DNA from: Tretioscincus oriximinensis
Taxonomy: Eukaryota > Chordata > Lepidosauria > Squamata > Gymnophthalmidae
DNA length: 64,000 nt
Direction of reading: 5' to 3'
NCBI GenBank assembly: GCA_022410635.1
Contig: JAJVDF010000299.1
Location: 744,485 to 808,484, forward strand
The notes under the pieces: generated by a model
The model's database searches: none
Told to the model about the DNA's origin: nothing
Seen by the model: the letters and a program-made list of their open reading frames with translations, nothing else
Part shown: positions 1 through 9,270 of the stretch, piece after piece
Position numbering within the stretch: position 1 is the stretch's first letter
Layout: every line of letters begins with the position of its first letter
Position numbers and translations under genes: made by a program

Positions 1-999
1 AATGTCCTGTCAGAAACCACACAGCAAAGCAGAAGGCTCTTTATTTGAGTTCAGGAATCAATTCATACTCAAATAGCATGAACATCAGCAAGAGGGAGAA
101 CTCCCAAGTTACTATATTACATATATACACAGTTATGGCCAATCATGATAGATGGCTGTCCAGCTTGTTTGAAGACTTTAATTGAAGGAGAACTTACCAC
201 CTCCTATAACAATCTATGCCACTGGTTGATCAACCTTACTGCCAGAAAGTTTTTATAGGAAGTTTTATAGGTATGGCATAGTGAAATAATATAACAAAAT
301 ATGGCAATAAGGCTGCACCCTTAGTTGCACAGCCTCATATGGTGACTGATAGGTGCAAGCAGAAAGATACACCCCTTGAAAGAGCTGAGGTCTTCTAACA
401 CTGTTCAGATCAGTTTCTTTGCCCTTCCAAGTGAAAGGTAACAAGATAGCATTTAAAGCTAATGATCCACGTAATTAAACCACTGTTCTTGTTCATTGTT
501 TTGATAAAGGCAGGCATTAATTTACTAATGCACATTGTGCAGTGTGTATGTGCATGCGTGCGTGCGTATGAATGTGTGCCAGTCCTTAAATATATGCCTG
601 AGGAAGGGAAAACCACAATTTGCTAAGCCCAAATTTTGGCTAGCTCTCTTGATGAGCAATCTAAAGCAATACAATTAATCTAAAGCAAAAATAGGGAGGG
701 AGAAGAAGAGAGAAAGAAAAGAACGAAAGAGGTGAAAATATTCCAGAAAAGCTTGGAAGATTGCCAGTTTTAAAAATACCTCCAGGCTGAAAGATCTGGA
801 AATACTTGAGCATCATTTCTAAATAGTTAGATGAAGACCAGGCAGGGAGGGTAATGCGTTGGCTGCTGAGCATCTTGCTTCTTCACCTGGCAACTTGGTG
901 GGCTTCACCACTGGTCAATAATAATAAACAAGTGCCATGTAGATTGCAGCTTGACTAAAGTGGGCCCTGGGGAAAGAACACAAAATGAGCTCTTCATAA

Positions 1000-1290
1000 A
1001 AGGCAAACTGAGATCAAAGCATAGACAGAGCGCAATAATAAATAAGCAAAGTTAGCAGCCAGCAAGTTGCCCCGCCTTTTTACTGTCGTGCTATTAGCCA
1101 GCCAGGTATTAATGCTTTTTGGTTATTAGTGCCCCTGACTCTCCATTGGCTTGGTGTCTTACCAGGCAGCCAAATATTAAGGCGATGTGTAGACTGACCA
1201 GATTTTCTGAAGCCCAAACTGGGGCAATTAATATTCATGCTAATTTGCATATCCCTCAGAAATCCCCACCCAAGAAATTCGCGAAGCATT
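1000..1290. promoter_or_regulatory. Candidate conserved non-coding element upstream of NRP2
   Basis: A repeat-free stretch about 4.6-4.9 kb before the NRP2 ATG. It is dense in homeodomain-type TAAT/ATTA cores and has an inverted CCAAT box (ATTGG at 1145) and an exact octamer ATTTGCAT at 1243-1250. This is a judgement from composition and motif density only; conservation was not tested. Confidence 0.3.
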
Positions 1291-1397
1291 TGAGAATTTT
1301 TTGAAGTGTGCGAGAAAGTTCTGAAGTTCATGAGAATTTTATGAAGTGTGCGAGAAAGTTTTGAAGTTCATGAGAATTTTATGACGTGTGTGAGAAA
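1291..1397. repeat. 40-bp minisatellite, about 2.7 copies
   Basis: The unit begins TGAGAATTTT at 1291, 1331 and 1371, exactly 40 bp apart, and contains GTGTGCGAGAAAGTT. Copies differ at only a few bases. Confidence 0.9.
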
Positions 1398-1494
1398 TTT
1401 GCATTTTTTATTTTTTACTGAGAGGAGAGTACCTTCAGGAGCTGGCTCTGGTTATCAGAGCCTCCTAGTGGTGGTGCAGTGAGCCTTTTTTTAA

Positions 1495-1600
1495 AAAAAA
1501 TCCTCAGCAAAACCTCTGGAAAAAGTCCCCCCAAGAGGGTGGGATAGATACCCCAAAACTGGGGTTTCCCCCCCAAAAAAGGGGTCATCTGATCAGCCTA
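1495..1600. mobile_element. Partial hAT-like MITE, related to the copy at 1731-1885
   Basis: It ends GGGGTCATCTGATCAGCCTA, close to the right end of the MITE at 1731-1885 (GGGGACATCTGGTCACCCTA). It shares the AAATCCTCAG-type interior and the poly-A/T and G/C runs. The left end is not clear. Confidence 0.45.
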
Positions 1601-1707
1601 CCTGTAAGCACCATACTTGATCTTTTATCCACATTTACTTTTACATTCTAACTTTCATTGCAAGAATTCAAGACAGAATAGTATTCTCATCTCCATTTTA
1701 TCCTCAC

Positions 1708-2540
1708 TGTGGCGGCCCCTACCTTTAGGGTAGGCNGGCCAGGTGACCCCTTTGGGGGGAGGGGGTGCCTCCCGTTTTTTTCTGAGGAAAAAAAATAAAA
1801 AAAACATTTNTTTTTTTTGGAAAAAAAAACCTGTTNAAAAAAAACTTTTCCTCAGAAAAAAGTGAGGGGACATCTGGTCACCCTACTTAGGGCCCAGGTA
1901 CACTGACCCTCAAGGCTAGGGGTGCCACACTAAATCACCTTGGATCCAAGCAGGCACCCACAACCTAGTTAGACTCGCAGCACCTTTAGGCCTTTAACAA
2001 GGCACCTTTAGGCTGCAAGGATAGACTTTATTTCAGTCCTCACCAGTTGTTTTCAGGAGTATAGATTTGTGAGGGAAAACAAAAGATAGATGTTTTAAAA
2101 GTTAAACAAACAAAAGGGTTTGTTGTTACAACAGATAAATGTTTGTGAATGGTAAAAGGAAATCGGTTACAACTGAAAACTCTAACCAGAGCAGACAGGC
2201 ATATGCTGTGAGGAATTGAAACGTTCAACAGTCAGGACTTAAAGTGACAGGCACAACTATCTTAATTTCATTCCAGGCCTAGTCTCAGCTATGAGCCTTC
2301 CAGGCTTCCATACCCTCATATGCAGACTAGCAGCGGACCTCCTGTGAACTTGCTTCACAACATCACGTTTCCCCAACAGAATGGCCTGTAGCCTTGGTCA
2401 GTCTCCTTTTTATAGTCTGGCCAGTCGGCTACTCGAGGCCCTATTGGCTGGCTCCTCCAGCCTCAGCCCCTCCCAACCAGGGAATGAGGAAGCCACGCCC
2501 CTGNCCAGGCCTGCTCTTCCCCCCTCCCTCTAGGATAACA
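1708..2540 (-). mobile_element. Solo-LTR-like element, copy 1
   Basis: It is homologous over its length to 41499-42187. On the + strand both copies begin TGTGGCG(G/A)CCCCTACC and end near GGATAAC(A), so on the minus strand this copy has TG...CA ends. Read on the minus strand it has an AGCCAAT box, a TATAAAAAGG box (complement near 2408) and an AATAAA signal (complement near 2030), in the order expected for U3-R-U5. No internal coding region or partner LTR is visible and no target-site duplication is clear. A hAT MITE interrupts it. The parent family (endogenous retrovirus or Gypsy type) cannot be told. Confidence 0.65.
1731..1885. mobile_element. hAT-type MITE nested in the LTR
   Basis: The right end read inward is TAGGGTGACCAGATGTCCCC; the left end matches it imperfectly (TAGGCNGGCCAGGTGACCCC). 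Flanks are CTTTAGGG and CTTAGGGC, probably a slightly decayed 8-bp duplication. The other LTR copy lacks this insertion, which confirms the boundaries. Confidence 0.6.
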
Positions 2541-2730
2541 CAGGAAGAAGAAGAAGAACTGGGTTCTTATANCCCGCTTTTCTCACCTTTCAAAAGGACT
2601 CAAAGCGGCTTACAAGGGTATTTTTGCCCGAAGGCTCACATCTGTCTTCCCCACCAGGCTCTGGTGGTTCCCATGTATCTACTTGCAGTCAGTTGCAATT
2701 TGTTGCAATTCATGCTTTCGAATAGCTGAT
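2541..2730 (-). mobile_element. SINE-1, 3' part only
   Basis: Starting with the GAA-rich tail, it reads through the L2-type end (complement of GGTGAGAAAAGCGG) into the body and stops at the complement of AGCTATTCGAAAGC. The tRNA-like head is missing. Confidence 0.8.
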
Positions 2731-3529
2731 AAGTATAGTAAGTAAGTACTATAGTATACTTATAGTAAGTATAAAAAAAATACAAAGCTTAATATAGGCA
2801 AACGCACTCACGACCCCTTGTGAGGAATTGGTTTGAGAAAGAACAGCAGGCCTGAGACCATCATAATCCTGCAGAGCTTTGGACCCATGTTCTAGCCGTG
2901 ACCTCACACTGTTTTATCTGGGCTCAACAACACAATGTTCTTCACAGTGGGGGCTCCTAGCAGCAGACCTCTAAAAATGTCCAAGTTTAAGAATTGTCCT
3001 CATATTGGTAACTGCGTCCTGGAAAGAAGGAACCCTGACAAAGAGTTCTGTGCAACCCAAAAGCCCATACAGACGGGCAGCCAGGCAGGACTCATGTGAT
3101 CCACTCTATTTTCCTATCCCCTCTGCTTACCCCAATATCGTCTTTGTACTGAATCTTTGCATGCTTGGCTTGAGTCCAAAGGTAAATTTATTTACCGAGC
3201 TGNTGCTGGCAAGTTTTAACTAAAAAATCCTTCCACAGTGTTACAGCAAATAACGTGTCTCCTGCCAGCCTTTTAAGTGTTATTTGTGTCTGTCTCTTTG
3301 TGTGGGTGGTATTTGGGAGCTGAGGATTTTGTTTTACAGTTTGGAGAAAACTGTGAAGCACTGAAGCAATCACCTCTTGCTCCAGCAGTTTTGTTTCTGG
3401 GACCAGTACTGGGTAGATACCGACAAGCTGAGATGGATATATGTACATATACATATATAGGTTAGGCATGTGTGTCTGAGAGAGTGATAATAATTCTATA
3501 TGTGTGTGTGTGTACACGTGATACAGGAT

Positions 3530-3759
3530 CTATCTCTATCATCTATCTCTATCTACCTACCTACCCATATATCTATACCTACCTATCTATACCTACCTAT
3601 CTACCTGTCTATCTACCTACCTACCTGTCTGTCTATCATCTATCGCTACCAACCCAGCTATCTATCATCTATCTCTATCTACCTACCTACCCATATATCT
3701 ATGCCTACCTATCTATACTTACCTATATATACCTACCCATCTATCTATCTATCTATCTA

Positions 3760-3801
<42 letters not shown>

Positions 3802-3899
3802 ATCCATCTCTACCAACCCAGCTATCTATCATCTATCTCTATCTCCCTACCTACCCATATTATTCCTACCTATCTATACTTACCTATATATACCTACCC

Positions 3900-3939
<40 letters not shown>

Positions 3940-4035
3940 GCCTGTCTATCATCTATCTATCTATCATCTATCTCTATCTACCTATCATCTATATCTATCT
4001 ATCTATCTATGTATCACCTACCTATTTTCTACTTA
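3530..4035. repeat. Compound TATC/TACC/TGTC microsatellite
   Basis: About 500 bp of interleaved TCTA, CCTA and CTGT tetranucleotides, including pure blocks near 3740-3770 (TCTA) and 3762-3800 (CTGT). Larger units repeat two or three times, for example CAACCCAGCTATCTATCATC near 3649 and 3825. Confidence 0.95.
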
Positions 4036-4178
4036 CCTAGATTTGTATGTGTGAGACACAATGAGAGAATAATACAGGTGGGTGACGCTGGTATTACCTT
4101 TATTATATATGCATATACTGCGTGTGTACATGAAGGAGAGACATAATCATCCTCTGTGTGGAAAAAGTGTGTGTGTGT

Positions 4179-4190
4179 GTGAGAGAGAGC

Positions 4191-4228
<38 letters not shown>

Positions 4229-4229
4229 G

Positions 4230-4267
<38 letters not shown>
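4179..4267. repeat. (GA)n microsatellite bordering the CpG island
   Basis: A nearly pure GA run with scattered GC interruptions, preceded by a short GT run. It marks the abrupt change from simple repeats to the CpG island. Confidence 0.95.
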
Positions 4268-4268
<1 letters not shown>

Positions 4269-4428
4269 CATCTTCCATCTACGCCCACACTATTATCTGC
4301 GGCTTACTTGCACCATCCGCCACACAGGGTGCTTGTGCACCACACGCGGACCCCAAGCGCCCCTCAGAGCCCCAGGGCGGCCCCGGGGCCCCAGCCAGGG
4401 CTCGGGAGGCGGCGGGGCGATGTCCGTG

Positions 4429-4552
4429 GCCTCCACCCACCATTGATTGCTTCCACGATAGTTGCCTATTCCAGGATGAAGCATTGTGGAGGCTGGTTTG
4501 TTCCAGAATATCTGCGCTGTATTGGGGAATAAGCCGGGGGGTGGATGCAGCC
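4429..4552 (-). mobile_element. Degraded family A foldback MITE inside the NRP2 CpG island
   Basis: It aligns with the family A copies at 6506-6662 and 6224-6265. Shared blocks are GATAGTTG..TATTCCA..ATGAAGCAT on the left and GAATATC..GGAATAA with terminal TGGATGCAGCC on the right. It sits in the GC-rich sequence just upstream of the NRP2 leader and may overlap the transcription start. Confidence 0.6.
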
Positions 4553-4987
4553 AGGGTGAGCCAAGGAAGGCGAACGAGGCGGCGGCGGCAGATTCCCCCG
4601 AGGGCCCGAGGCAGCAACCGCATTCTCCGCCGCCTCCTTCCCCGTCCGGCCCCGAGCGATCCCCTTTGGAGCGCCGCCGAGGAGCCCGGCAGCCCCCCCG
4701 CCCGCCCGCCCCGTCGCCTTCCCCTCTCCCCCCCCCCCCCTCCTCGGCGGCGTCGGCGGCGGCGTGTTTGGCTGAAGCGCGGAGCCTGGAAGGGGCGGGC
4801 CCTGGGCGAGCTGGTGATGGGATCGCGCTGCCTTTCCGGCTGACATCCGCGTGCAGGCAGCCGCCGCGCCGCCCGAGTGAGAAGAGGCTGCCAGGGAGCC
4901 GGGAGGCAGCAGGCGGGCAGAGCAGCCGCAAGAGCAAGAGCCGCAGCCACAGCTCGCTCGGGAGATCGGAGCAGCCGGGCAGGCGAG

Positions 4988-5052
4988 GGAGGAAGGAAGG
5001 AAGGAAGGAAGGAAGGAAGGAAGGAAGGAAGGAAGGAAAGGAAGGAAAGGAG
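4988..5052 (+). repeat. (GGAA)n tract in the leader
   Basis: About a dozen GGAA/GAAA units. GGAA is also the ETS-factor core. Confidence 0.9.
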
Positions 5053-5096
5053 AGAAGGAGGCGGCGCTGCTGCTGGGGAAAACGCGCACCGCGGCA

Positions 5097-5100
<4 letters not shown>

Positions 5101-5127
<27 letters not shown>
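5101..5127 (+). repeat. (CAG)9 tract in the leader
   Basis: Nine uninterrupted CAG units in the probable 5' untranslated leader, followed by a CCG run at about 5156-5176. Confidence 0.9.
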
Positions 5128-5129
<2 letters not shown>

Positions 5130-5462
5130 CGCTTGGCCCCCAGGCCGCCTGAAGCGCCGCCGCCGCCGCCGCCGCCCTCGCCAAGGAGAAGCCCGGAGGC
5201 TCCCGGCGCCGCCCGTCCCGTTGCTGCTGCTGCTGCCCCGCCTGGGAGGCGCCTGTGCCGCCTCGCGTGGAACGGAGGGAGCCGCCACAGCCCCCCACAG
5301 AGCCGCGGCGCGCAGTGGGCAGCGGAGGCGCCGGGCGAAGGGGGACGCGGCCGCCGGGCCAGCCTGGGAGTGGGCGCTGGAGAAGCGTCGAGCTCGGCTC
5401 TGCCCGCCCGCCCGCCTGCCTGCCTGCCTGGGGCTCTCGCCTCTCCCCGCCGCCACCGTCCC

Positions 5463-5498
5463 TCTGCCCGCCCGCCCGCCCGCCCGCCCGCCCGCCTG
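5463..5498 (+). repeat. (CCCG)n / CCTG tract in the leader
   Basis: Tandem CCCG units with a few CCTG, and a shorter similar run at 5403-5428. Confidence 0.85.
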
Positions 5499-5875
5499 CC
5501 TGCGCGTGTGGGACCCGTGGGCGCCGCGTGTGGCTCTGCGCGCCCTCATTCCGAGGCTTCTGGGCTGAGGCGCCTTCCCGCCTCGTCGTTCCCACGGCTG
5601 CGTCGTCGCCCCGGGAGGGGCTTGGTGGGGAGGCTTCTGTGGAAGGGGCCACCGCGCTTCCCAGGCCCCTGCACGTCGGAGGGGCATTCGGGGCCTCGAA
5701 GGACCCCCCCCCCCCCGCCTGCTCGCCTTTGGGGAAAGCGGGTTGTGCCGCCCAGCGGAGCTTCGCCTCGGGGAAGCGAACCAGCCCGCCGCCTGCTGCC
5801 ACTTGTGGGGGGGGAGAAGCCGCCTCTGCCGACGGGGAAGAACCTTCCGGACCCCCCCGCTTTGGACGCTCCAAA

Positions 5876-5957
5876 ATGGATACGTTTTCTGCACCCTGTT
5901 GGGCATTTCTACTCTTGAGCCTCTACCTGGCCGGATCGGGAGTCCTGGGGCAAGCAG
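5876..5957 (+). CDS. NRP2: Neuropilin-2, coding exon 1 (signal peptide)
   Basis: This exon encodes the start of neuropilin-2, a single-pass membrane co-receptor for class 3 semaphorins and VEGFs in axon guidance and vessel and lymphatic growth. The ATG at 5876 has a strong context (A at -3, G at +4), and no ATG occurs between about 4826 and 5875. It reads 27 codons plus one base, beginning MDTFSAPCW. A hydrophobic core (AFLLLSLYLAG) and a small-residue run (GSGVLGQA) form a typical cleavable signal peptide, probably cut just before Q26. Human NRP2 also begins MD.F and matures at a Q soon after a G. The exon ends CAG|GTAACG, a good donor, leaving phase 1. The identification rests mainly on exon 2, since signal peptides diverge quickly. 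The leader upstream is GC-rich and non-coding. Only the N-terminus of the protein lies in this window. Confidence 0.9.
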
Positions 5958-6056
5958 GTAACGTCAAGATATCAAAAGACGCGTGTTGAAAGGTTCAAAC
6001 CCCCCCCCTTCACGCGTGTACTTTGGACTTCTAAATCGTCAGCCCTGAACGCTAAG

Positions 6057-6217
6057 GCTGCATCCACACGGAGGCTTATTCTGGGCTGNCCCCCGGAATA
6101 GGAGGCTGCCANCCACATGCTAGTGTAGGCCTGCCGTAGTGTACACTGGCATGTGGATGCCCCAGCTCTGCACCGAGTTGTGACCCAGAATAAGGCTCCG
6201 TGGTGATGGGGCCTAAA
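6057..6217. mobile_element. Family B foldback MITE
   Basis: The left end GGCTGCATCCACACGGAGGC runs into TTATTCTGGG. The right end CCCAGAATAAGGCTCCGTGG then TGATGGGGCC is its imperfect complement. Two N calls lie inside. Confidence 0.65.
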
Positions 6218-6223
6218 ATTAGG

Positions 6224-6265
6224 CTTATTTATTCCACTATAGTTGGATATTCCATAATGAAGCAT
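6224..6265. mobile_element. Family A MITE fragment
   Basis: Left half only: TTATTCCACTATAGTTGGAT then ATTCCATAATGAAGCAT. It is the closest relative in the window of the copy in the NRP2 CpG island. Confidence 0.6.
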
Positions 6266-6505
6266 AGATATTCTTAATTAAATCCACTCCCGTCGTTTTT
6301 TACTGTGCAGTCCAGTCTCCATCCGTTCTTTTCCTGGACTGAACTAGGAGAAGAAAAACCCACAATGAAGCCTGTTCTTCAGAATTGACGGTTTAAATGC
6401 AAACGTGGGACCAGGGCTGAGATTTTTTTAGTTTCTGGGGAAGGTTTGGGGTCCATGGTCACACGTCTGCTTTTAAACCTTCTTCAGCCTTGAAGAACCA
6501 ACAGT

Positions 6506-6662
6506 AGGCTGCGTCCACACATCATTTATTTATACCGCTATATCTGGATATTCCACACTAAAGCATGGATATTCTGGAATGAACCCGTCCACACATTGCT
6601 TTACTATGGTGTATGGAATATCCAGCTATGGTGGAATAAATAAATGATGTGTGGATGCAGCC
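6506..6662. mobile_element. Family A foldback MITE, full copy
   Basis: The arms of about 53 bp are near complements: AGGCTGCGTCCACACATCAT at the left, ATGATGTGTGGATGCAGCCT at the right. AAAGCATGGATATTCTGG lies between them. It serves as the reference for family A. Confidence 0.8.
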
Positions 6663-6675
6663 TGAAACTGGTTAT

Positions 6676-6822
6676 GGCCCCATCCACACGGAGCCTTATT
6701 CTCNGGACAGAGCTTGGCCATCCACATGCCAGTATAGACTATGGCAGGTCTACACTAGCATGTGGTTGGCAGCCTCCTGTGCTGAGAAACAGCCCGGGCT
6801 AATGCTCCTTGTGGATGCAGCC
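6676..6822. mobile_element. Family B foldback MITE
   Basis: It starts 13 bp after the family A copy with GGCCCCATCCACACGGAGCC, has the internal ACTATGGCAGGTCTACACTAG block typical of the family as two short half-motifs, and ends GTGGATGCAGCC. Confidence 0.65.
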
Positions 6823-7373
6823 TATGTCCAGGGGAAAAAAACCCGAATTGAACTAATCTGGATTGAAGATGCTTTAAAAGTACACACGTGCCTAGGGCAA
6901 GTCTCCAGTGCGTTTGTTAAGCTTCTGTCCACACTCGTGATAGAATCTGAAGAAGCAGCAGGATCAGGCTGGACCAGAATTCCTAGCAAGGGGCTCTTGT
7001 AGTGCCTTAGAAACTAATAACAACAAAGTTAAGCTGTGCTGTGTATCTCCGGGCACAGCATATAGAGGGCAGGCTCCTTTTCTTCTGAGGGATAGCCCAG
7101 AATAAGGCTCAGTGGGGATAAGGACAGTGGTGGGGGACAGATAAACAAAGTGGGAGCCTGGCTGCCTGAAAATTTGAATTTTTGAATGTATATTTTACAG
7201 TGCCCTGGCTTGCCCTATGGAACCTACACCCCTGGATAGGGTTTAAGTGCCATGCGCTTCTGTGGAGAGCACCATGTCCCTGTCTTCTCCTAATGCGCTT
7301 CCATCCATGATCACAATGCCCAATCCAAAGGCACAACTTTCTCAGCCATGCTGGAATGGGCTCCATTGTGGAT

Positions 7374-7640
7374 TATTTTTTTTTTTTGAAAGTATATTTT
7401 TATTGATATTTATAAAGTATGACATTGTAAAATACACATATATAAGATACACATTGAAATCGTCCATTTCTCTATACATGCCATACAATAAAAAGTCCCC
7501 TCCACCTCACCAAAAAGTGCTCCCCCTCCCTCCCCCCCCCTACTTGAGGATATCCAGCACAATCTTCCGTAAATCTTTTCAAATCCAAAATCCAGTATAT
7601 TGTAAATGCCGTGGGTGAGTACATCTTATGAAATATCACA
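7374..7640 (-). mobile_element. 5'-truncated L1 3' end with 15-bp target-site duplication
   Basis: A 267-bp insertion flanked by perfect copies of GGCTCCATTGTGGAT (7359-7373 and 7641-7655). It starts with a poly-T run, so the poly-A end is on the minus strand. It has a pyrimidine tract (CTCCCCCTCCCTCC near 7520), equivalent to the G-rich purine tract of L1 3' UTRs on the minus strand. Confidence 0.85.
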
Positions 7641-8456
7641 GGCTCCATTGTGGATAATGCGCAAAGAACTAGCCAGGGGAGAGAAGGTACTTGGCACTTT
7701 TCTCGCCCCCATCCCCAACCTTTTTAAAAGCTGGTTGCATGCCACATGTGAAGTAAATCCAAGATTTACACATAATACACAGTCCTTTTCGCCTAACATT
7801 TTTTCCCCTGGAGGGAAGGATGTTTTTATTTTTGTTCAATAACCCGGAGCTTAACTCCCCTGAGTCCATGCAGCCTTTAGCAGAAAGCCGTCATAAATCA
7901 GTTATAGATCAGAGTTACGTTTTGCGGATCCCCACGTTTTTATTGTGAGAAAGAAAGGCAGCCTGCCTGCAGACATTAAAATGTTTCTGTTAAAAGGGGG
8001 CATTGGGGTTAAGGAGTGAGAGTAACCCTCTTTTTTTTTTTTTTACTTAGCTCCCCCATCCCCTGCCAAGTTCACCATGCAATTATTTTTCTTTTAAGAG
8101 GCATCAGTATACAGTTTGTATAGGAATCCATATCACAGCCCATTATTGTGTTAGCTATGCAAACTGGTGCCNGGTAGATTTTAAGAGAGCAAAGTGAATG
8201 GAAAGTTTGTGTAAAGCGTGTCAAAGGAGGAAGGAAAAAAGAAGAAGGGGAAACTTGAGCCCTGGTTACGCATCTACTTTTAAACTTTTTCCAATCCTGA
8301 AAAATGAGCTTAATCTGGTCCTCCTCTCCCCCCTCCACCCCGGGTTTCCTCCCTGGGGGGAAAAAACAGAATAAACTAACTCTTCCCCTTTGAATAAAAG
8401 TTTAAAGGTAAAGTGCTGGTCGTATCTAAATTTCAAAGCAGCTTCAGTTCCACTTT

Positions 8457-8582
8457 GGTCCTGTCTCCACTGAGCCTTCTTCTGGGCTTTATCTTGCAAT
8501 AGAAGCCTGCCATCTACATGCTCTTGTAGACTATGGCAGGCCCTGAATGGGATGCGGGTGGCTAAATTCTGTCCCAAGATAC
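8457..8582. mobile_element. Family B MITE
   Basis: It opens GGTCCTGTCTCCACTGAGCC, then TTCTTCTGGG, with the family block ACTATGGCAGGCCCTGAATG inside. The right end is decayed. A family C fragment flanks it on the left (about 8257-8456). Confidence 0.55.
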
Positions 8583-8719
8583 AAAAAGTTTGTGGTTTTT
8601 TGGAGCATGAAATTACTCTTCAGCAAGTGGCAAACAATTTTCTTTGGATATTTCCCAACTCTAGAAAAGCCACCTTTGGTTTAGACAAAGTAGAAATAGA
8701 CTGAAGTTGGATTAAAACT

Positions 8720-8900
8720 GGACTGTGACCAGGGCCTTAAGTGATATACTTTTTTGCTCCTGGTTACAACTTTAAAATTTTCATCACATTATCTTCAATC
8801 CAGAAGAATGAGTTTAAACTTGCTTTTACTGGACTTAACCCCATTCTTTGGGACTGACGAAAGTTTAAAGTCTGGTCATGTCCAGAGGGGACCTTTTGCC
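8720..8900. mobile_element. Family C repeat, partial
   Basis: It contains GATTAAAACTGGACTGTGACCAGGGCC as two adjoining motifs, then an internal AATCCAGAAGAATGAGTTTA-type segment and a second end TCTGGTCATGTCC. It matches the family C ends at 32124 and 32918. Confidence 0.4.
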
Positions 8901-9189
8901 GAGAGGAGAGAAATTCANGTCTCCTGCTACTTTTCCCTCCGTCCCCAGACTCAAATTGCAAGGATGCTAAGGGGAAAAGCCATTGTGTGGCTCCTTAAAC
9001 TCCTCCAGAGTCCAGCCTTGGTACTTGAACAGAGTCTCTGCGCTAATCCCCGTTTACTAGTGAAGAGGGTACGCTGAACTCATCCGCTTTTATTACTCCC
9101 ATCTGTAGTCTGACTAGTGACGACGCTCATTTCCTCTGAGTCCTGTACTGTACAGCAAGCAGATAGAACTTGCTGATCAGAAAAGAAAC

Positions 9190-9270
9190 AACAGGGACGA
9201 GGAGGAGGGGAGGAGGAGGAGAGGAGAAAGGGAGAGGGGGGGAGGGAGAGGGAGAGGAGGAGGGGAGTGC
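9190..9270. repeat. Purine-rich GGA/GGGA tract
   Basis: About 80 bp of almost pure G/A on the + strand with several G runs; it could form triplex or G-quadruplex structures. The surrounding 8900-10090 has no other recognised feature. Confidence 0.8.

Larger units (their letters stand above)
4330..5875 (+). promoter_or_regulatory. NRP2: NRP2 CpG island, promoter and 5' leader
   Basis: This stretch is rich in C+G and CpG, in sharp contrast to the AT-rich flanks, and runs straight into exon 1. It has a GC box (GGGGCGGGC at 4792-4800) and several GGGCGG/CCGCCC-like motifs. It also holds simple tracts (GGAA, CAG, CCG, CCCG). There is no ATG from about 4826 to 5875, as expected of a long untranslated leader. 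One short upstream frame sits at about 4817 (ATG then 8 codons and TGA), which matters only if transcription starts upstream of it. The transcription start cannot be placed from sequence alone, and there is no convincing TATA box near the ATG. The region is probably a dispersed-start CpG promoter. Confidence 0.8.

Noticed and set aside
3500..4040. CRISPR-like array in the 3.5-4.0 kb block
   Set aside because: Repeats are contiguous tetranucleotides without unique spacers, in a vertebrate genome.
3472..4146. Open frames over the tetranucleotide block (Tyr/Leu/Ser/Ile repeats)
   Set aside because: Produced by tetranucleotide repeats with no stop in some frames; not protein-like.
4279..5906. 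Long antisense and sense open frames of 360-537 codons over 4279-5990
   Set aside because: They lie in the GC-rich promoter, are low-complexity (Pro, Arg, Gly, Ser, Ala) and occur in several frames at once. This is the usual effect of few stop codons in CpG islands.
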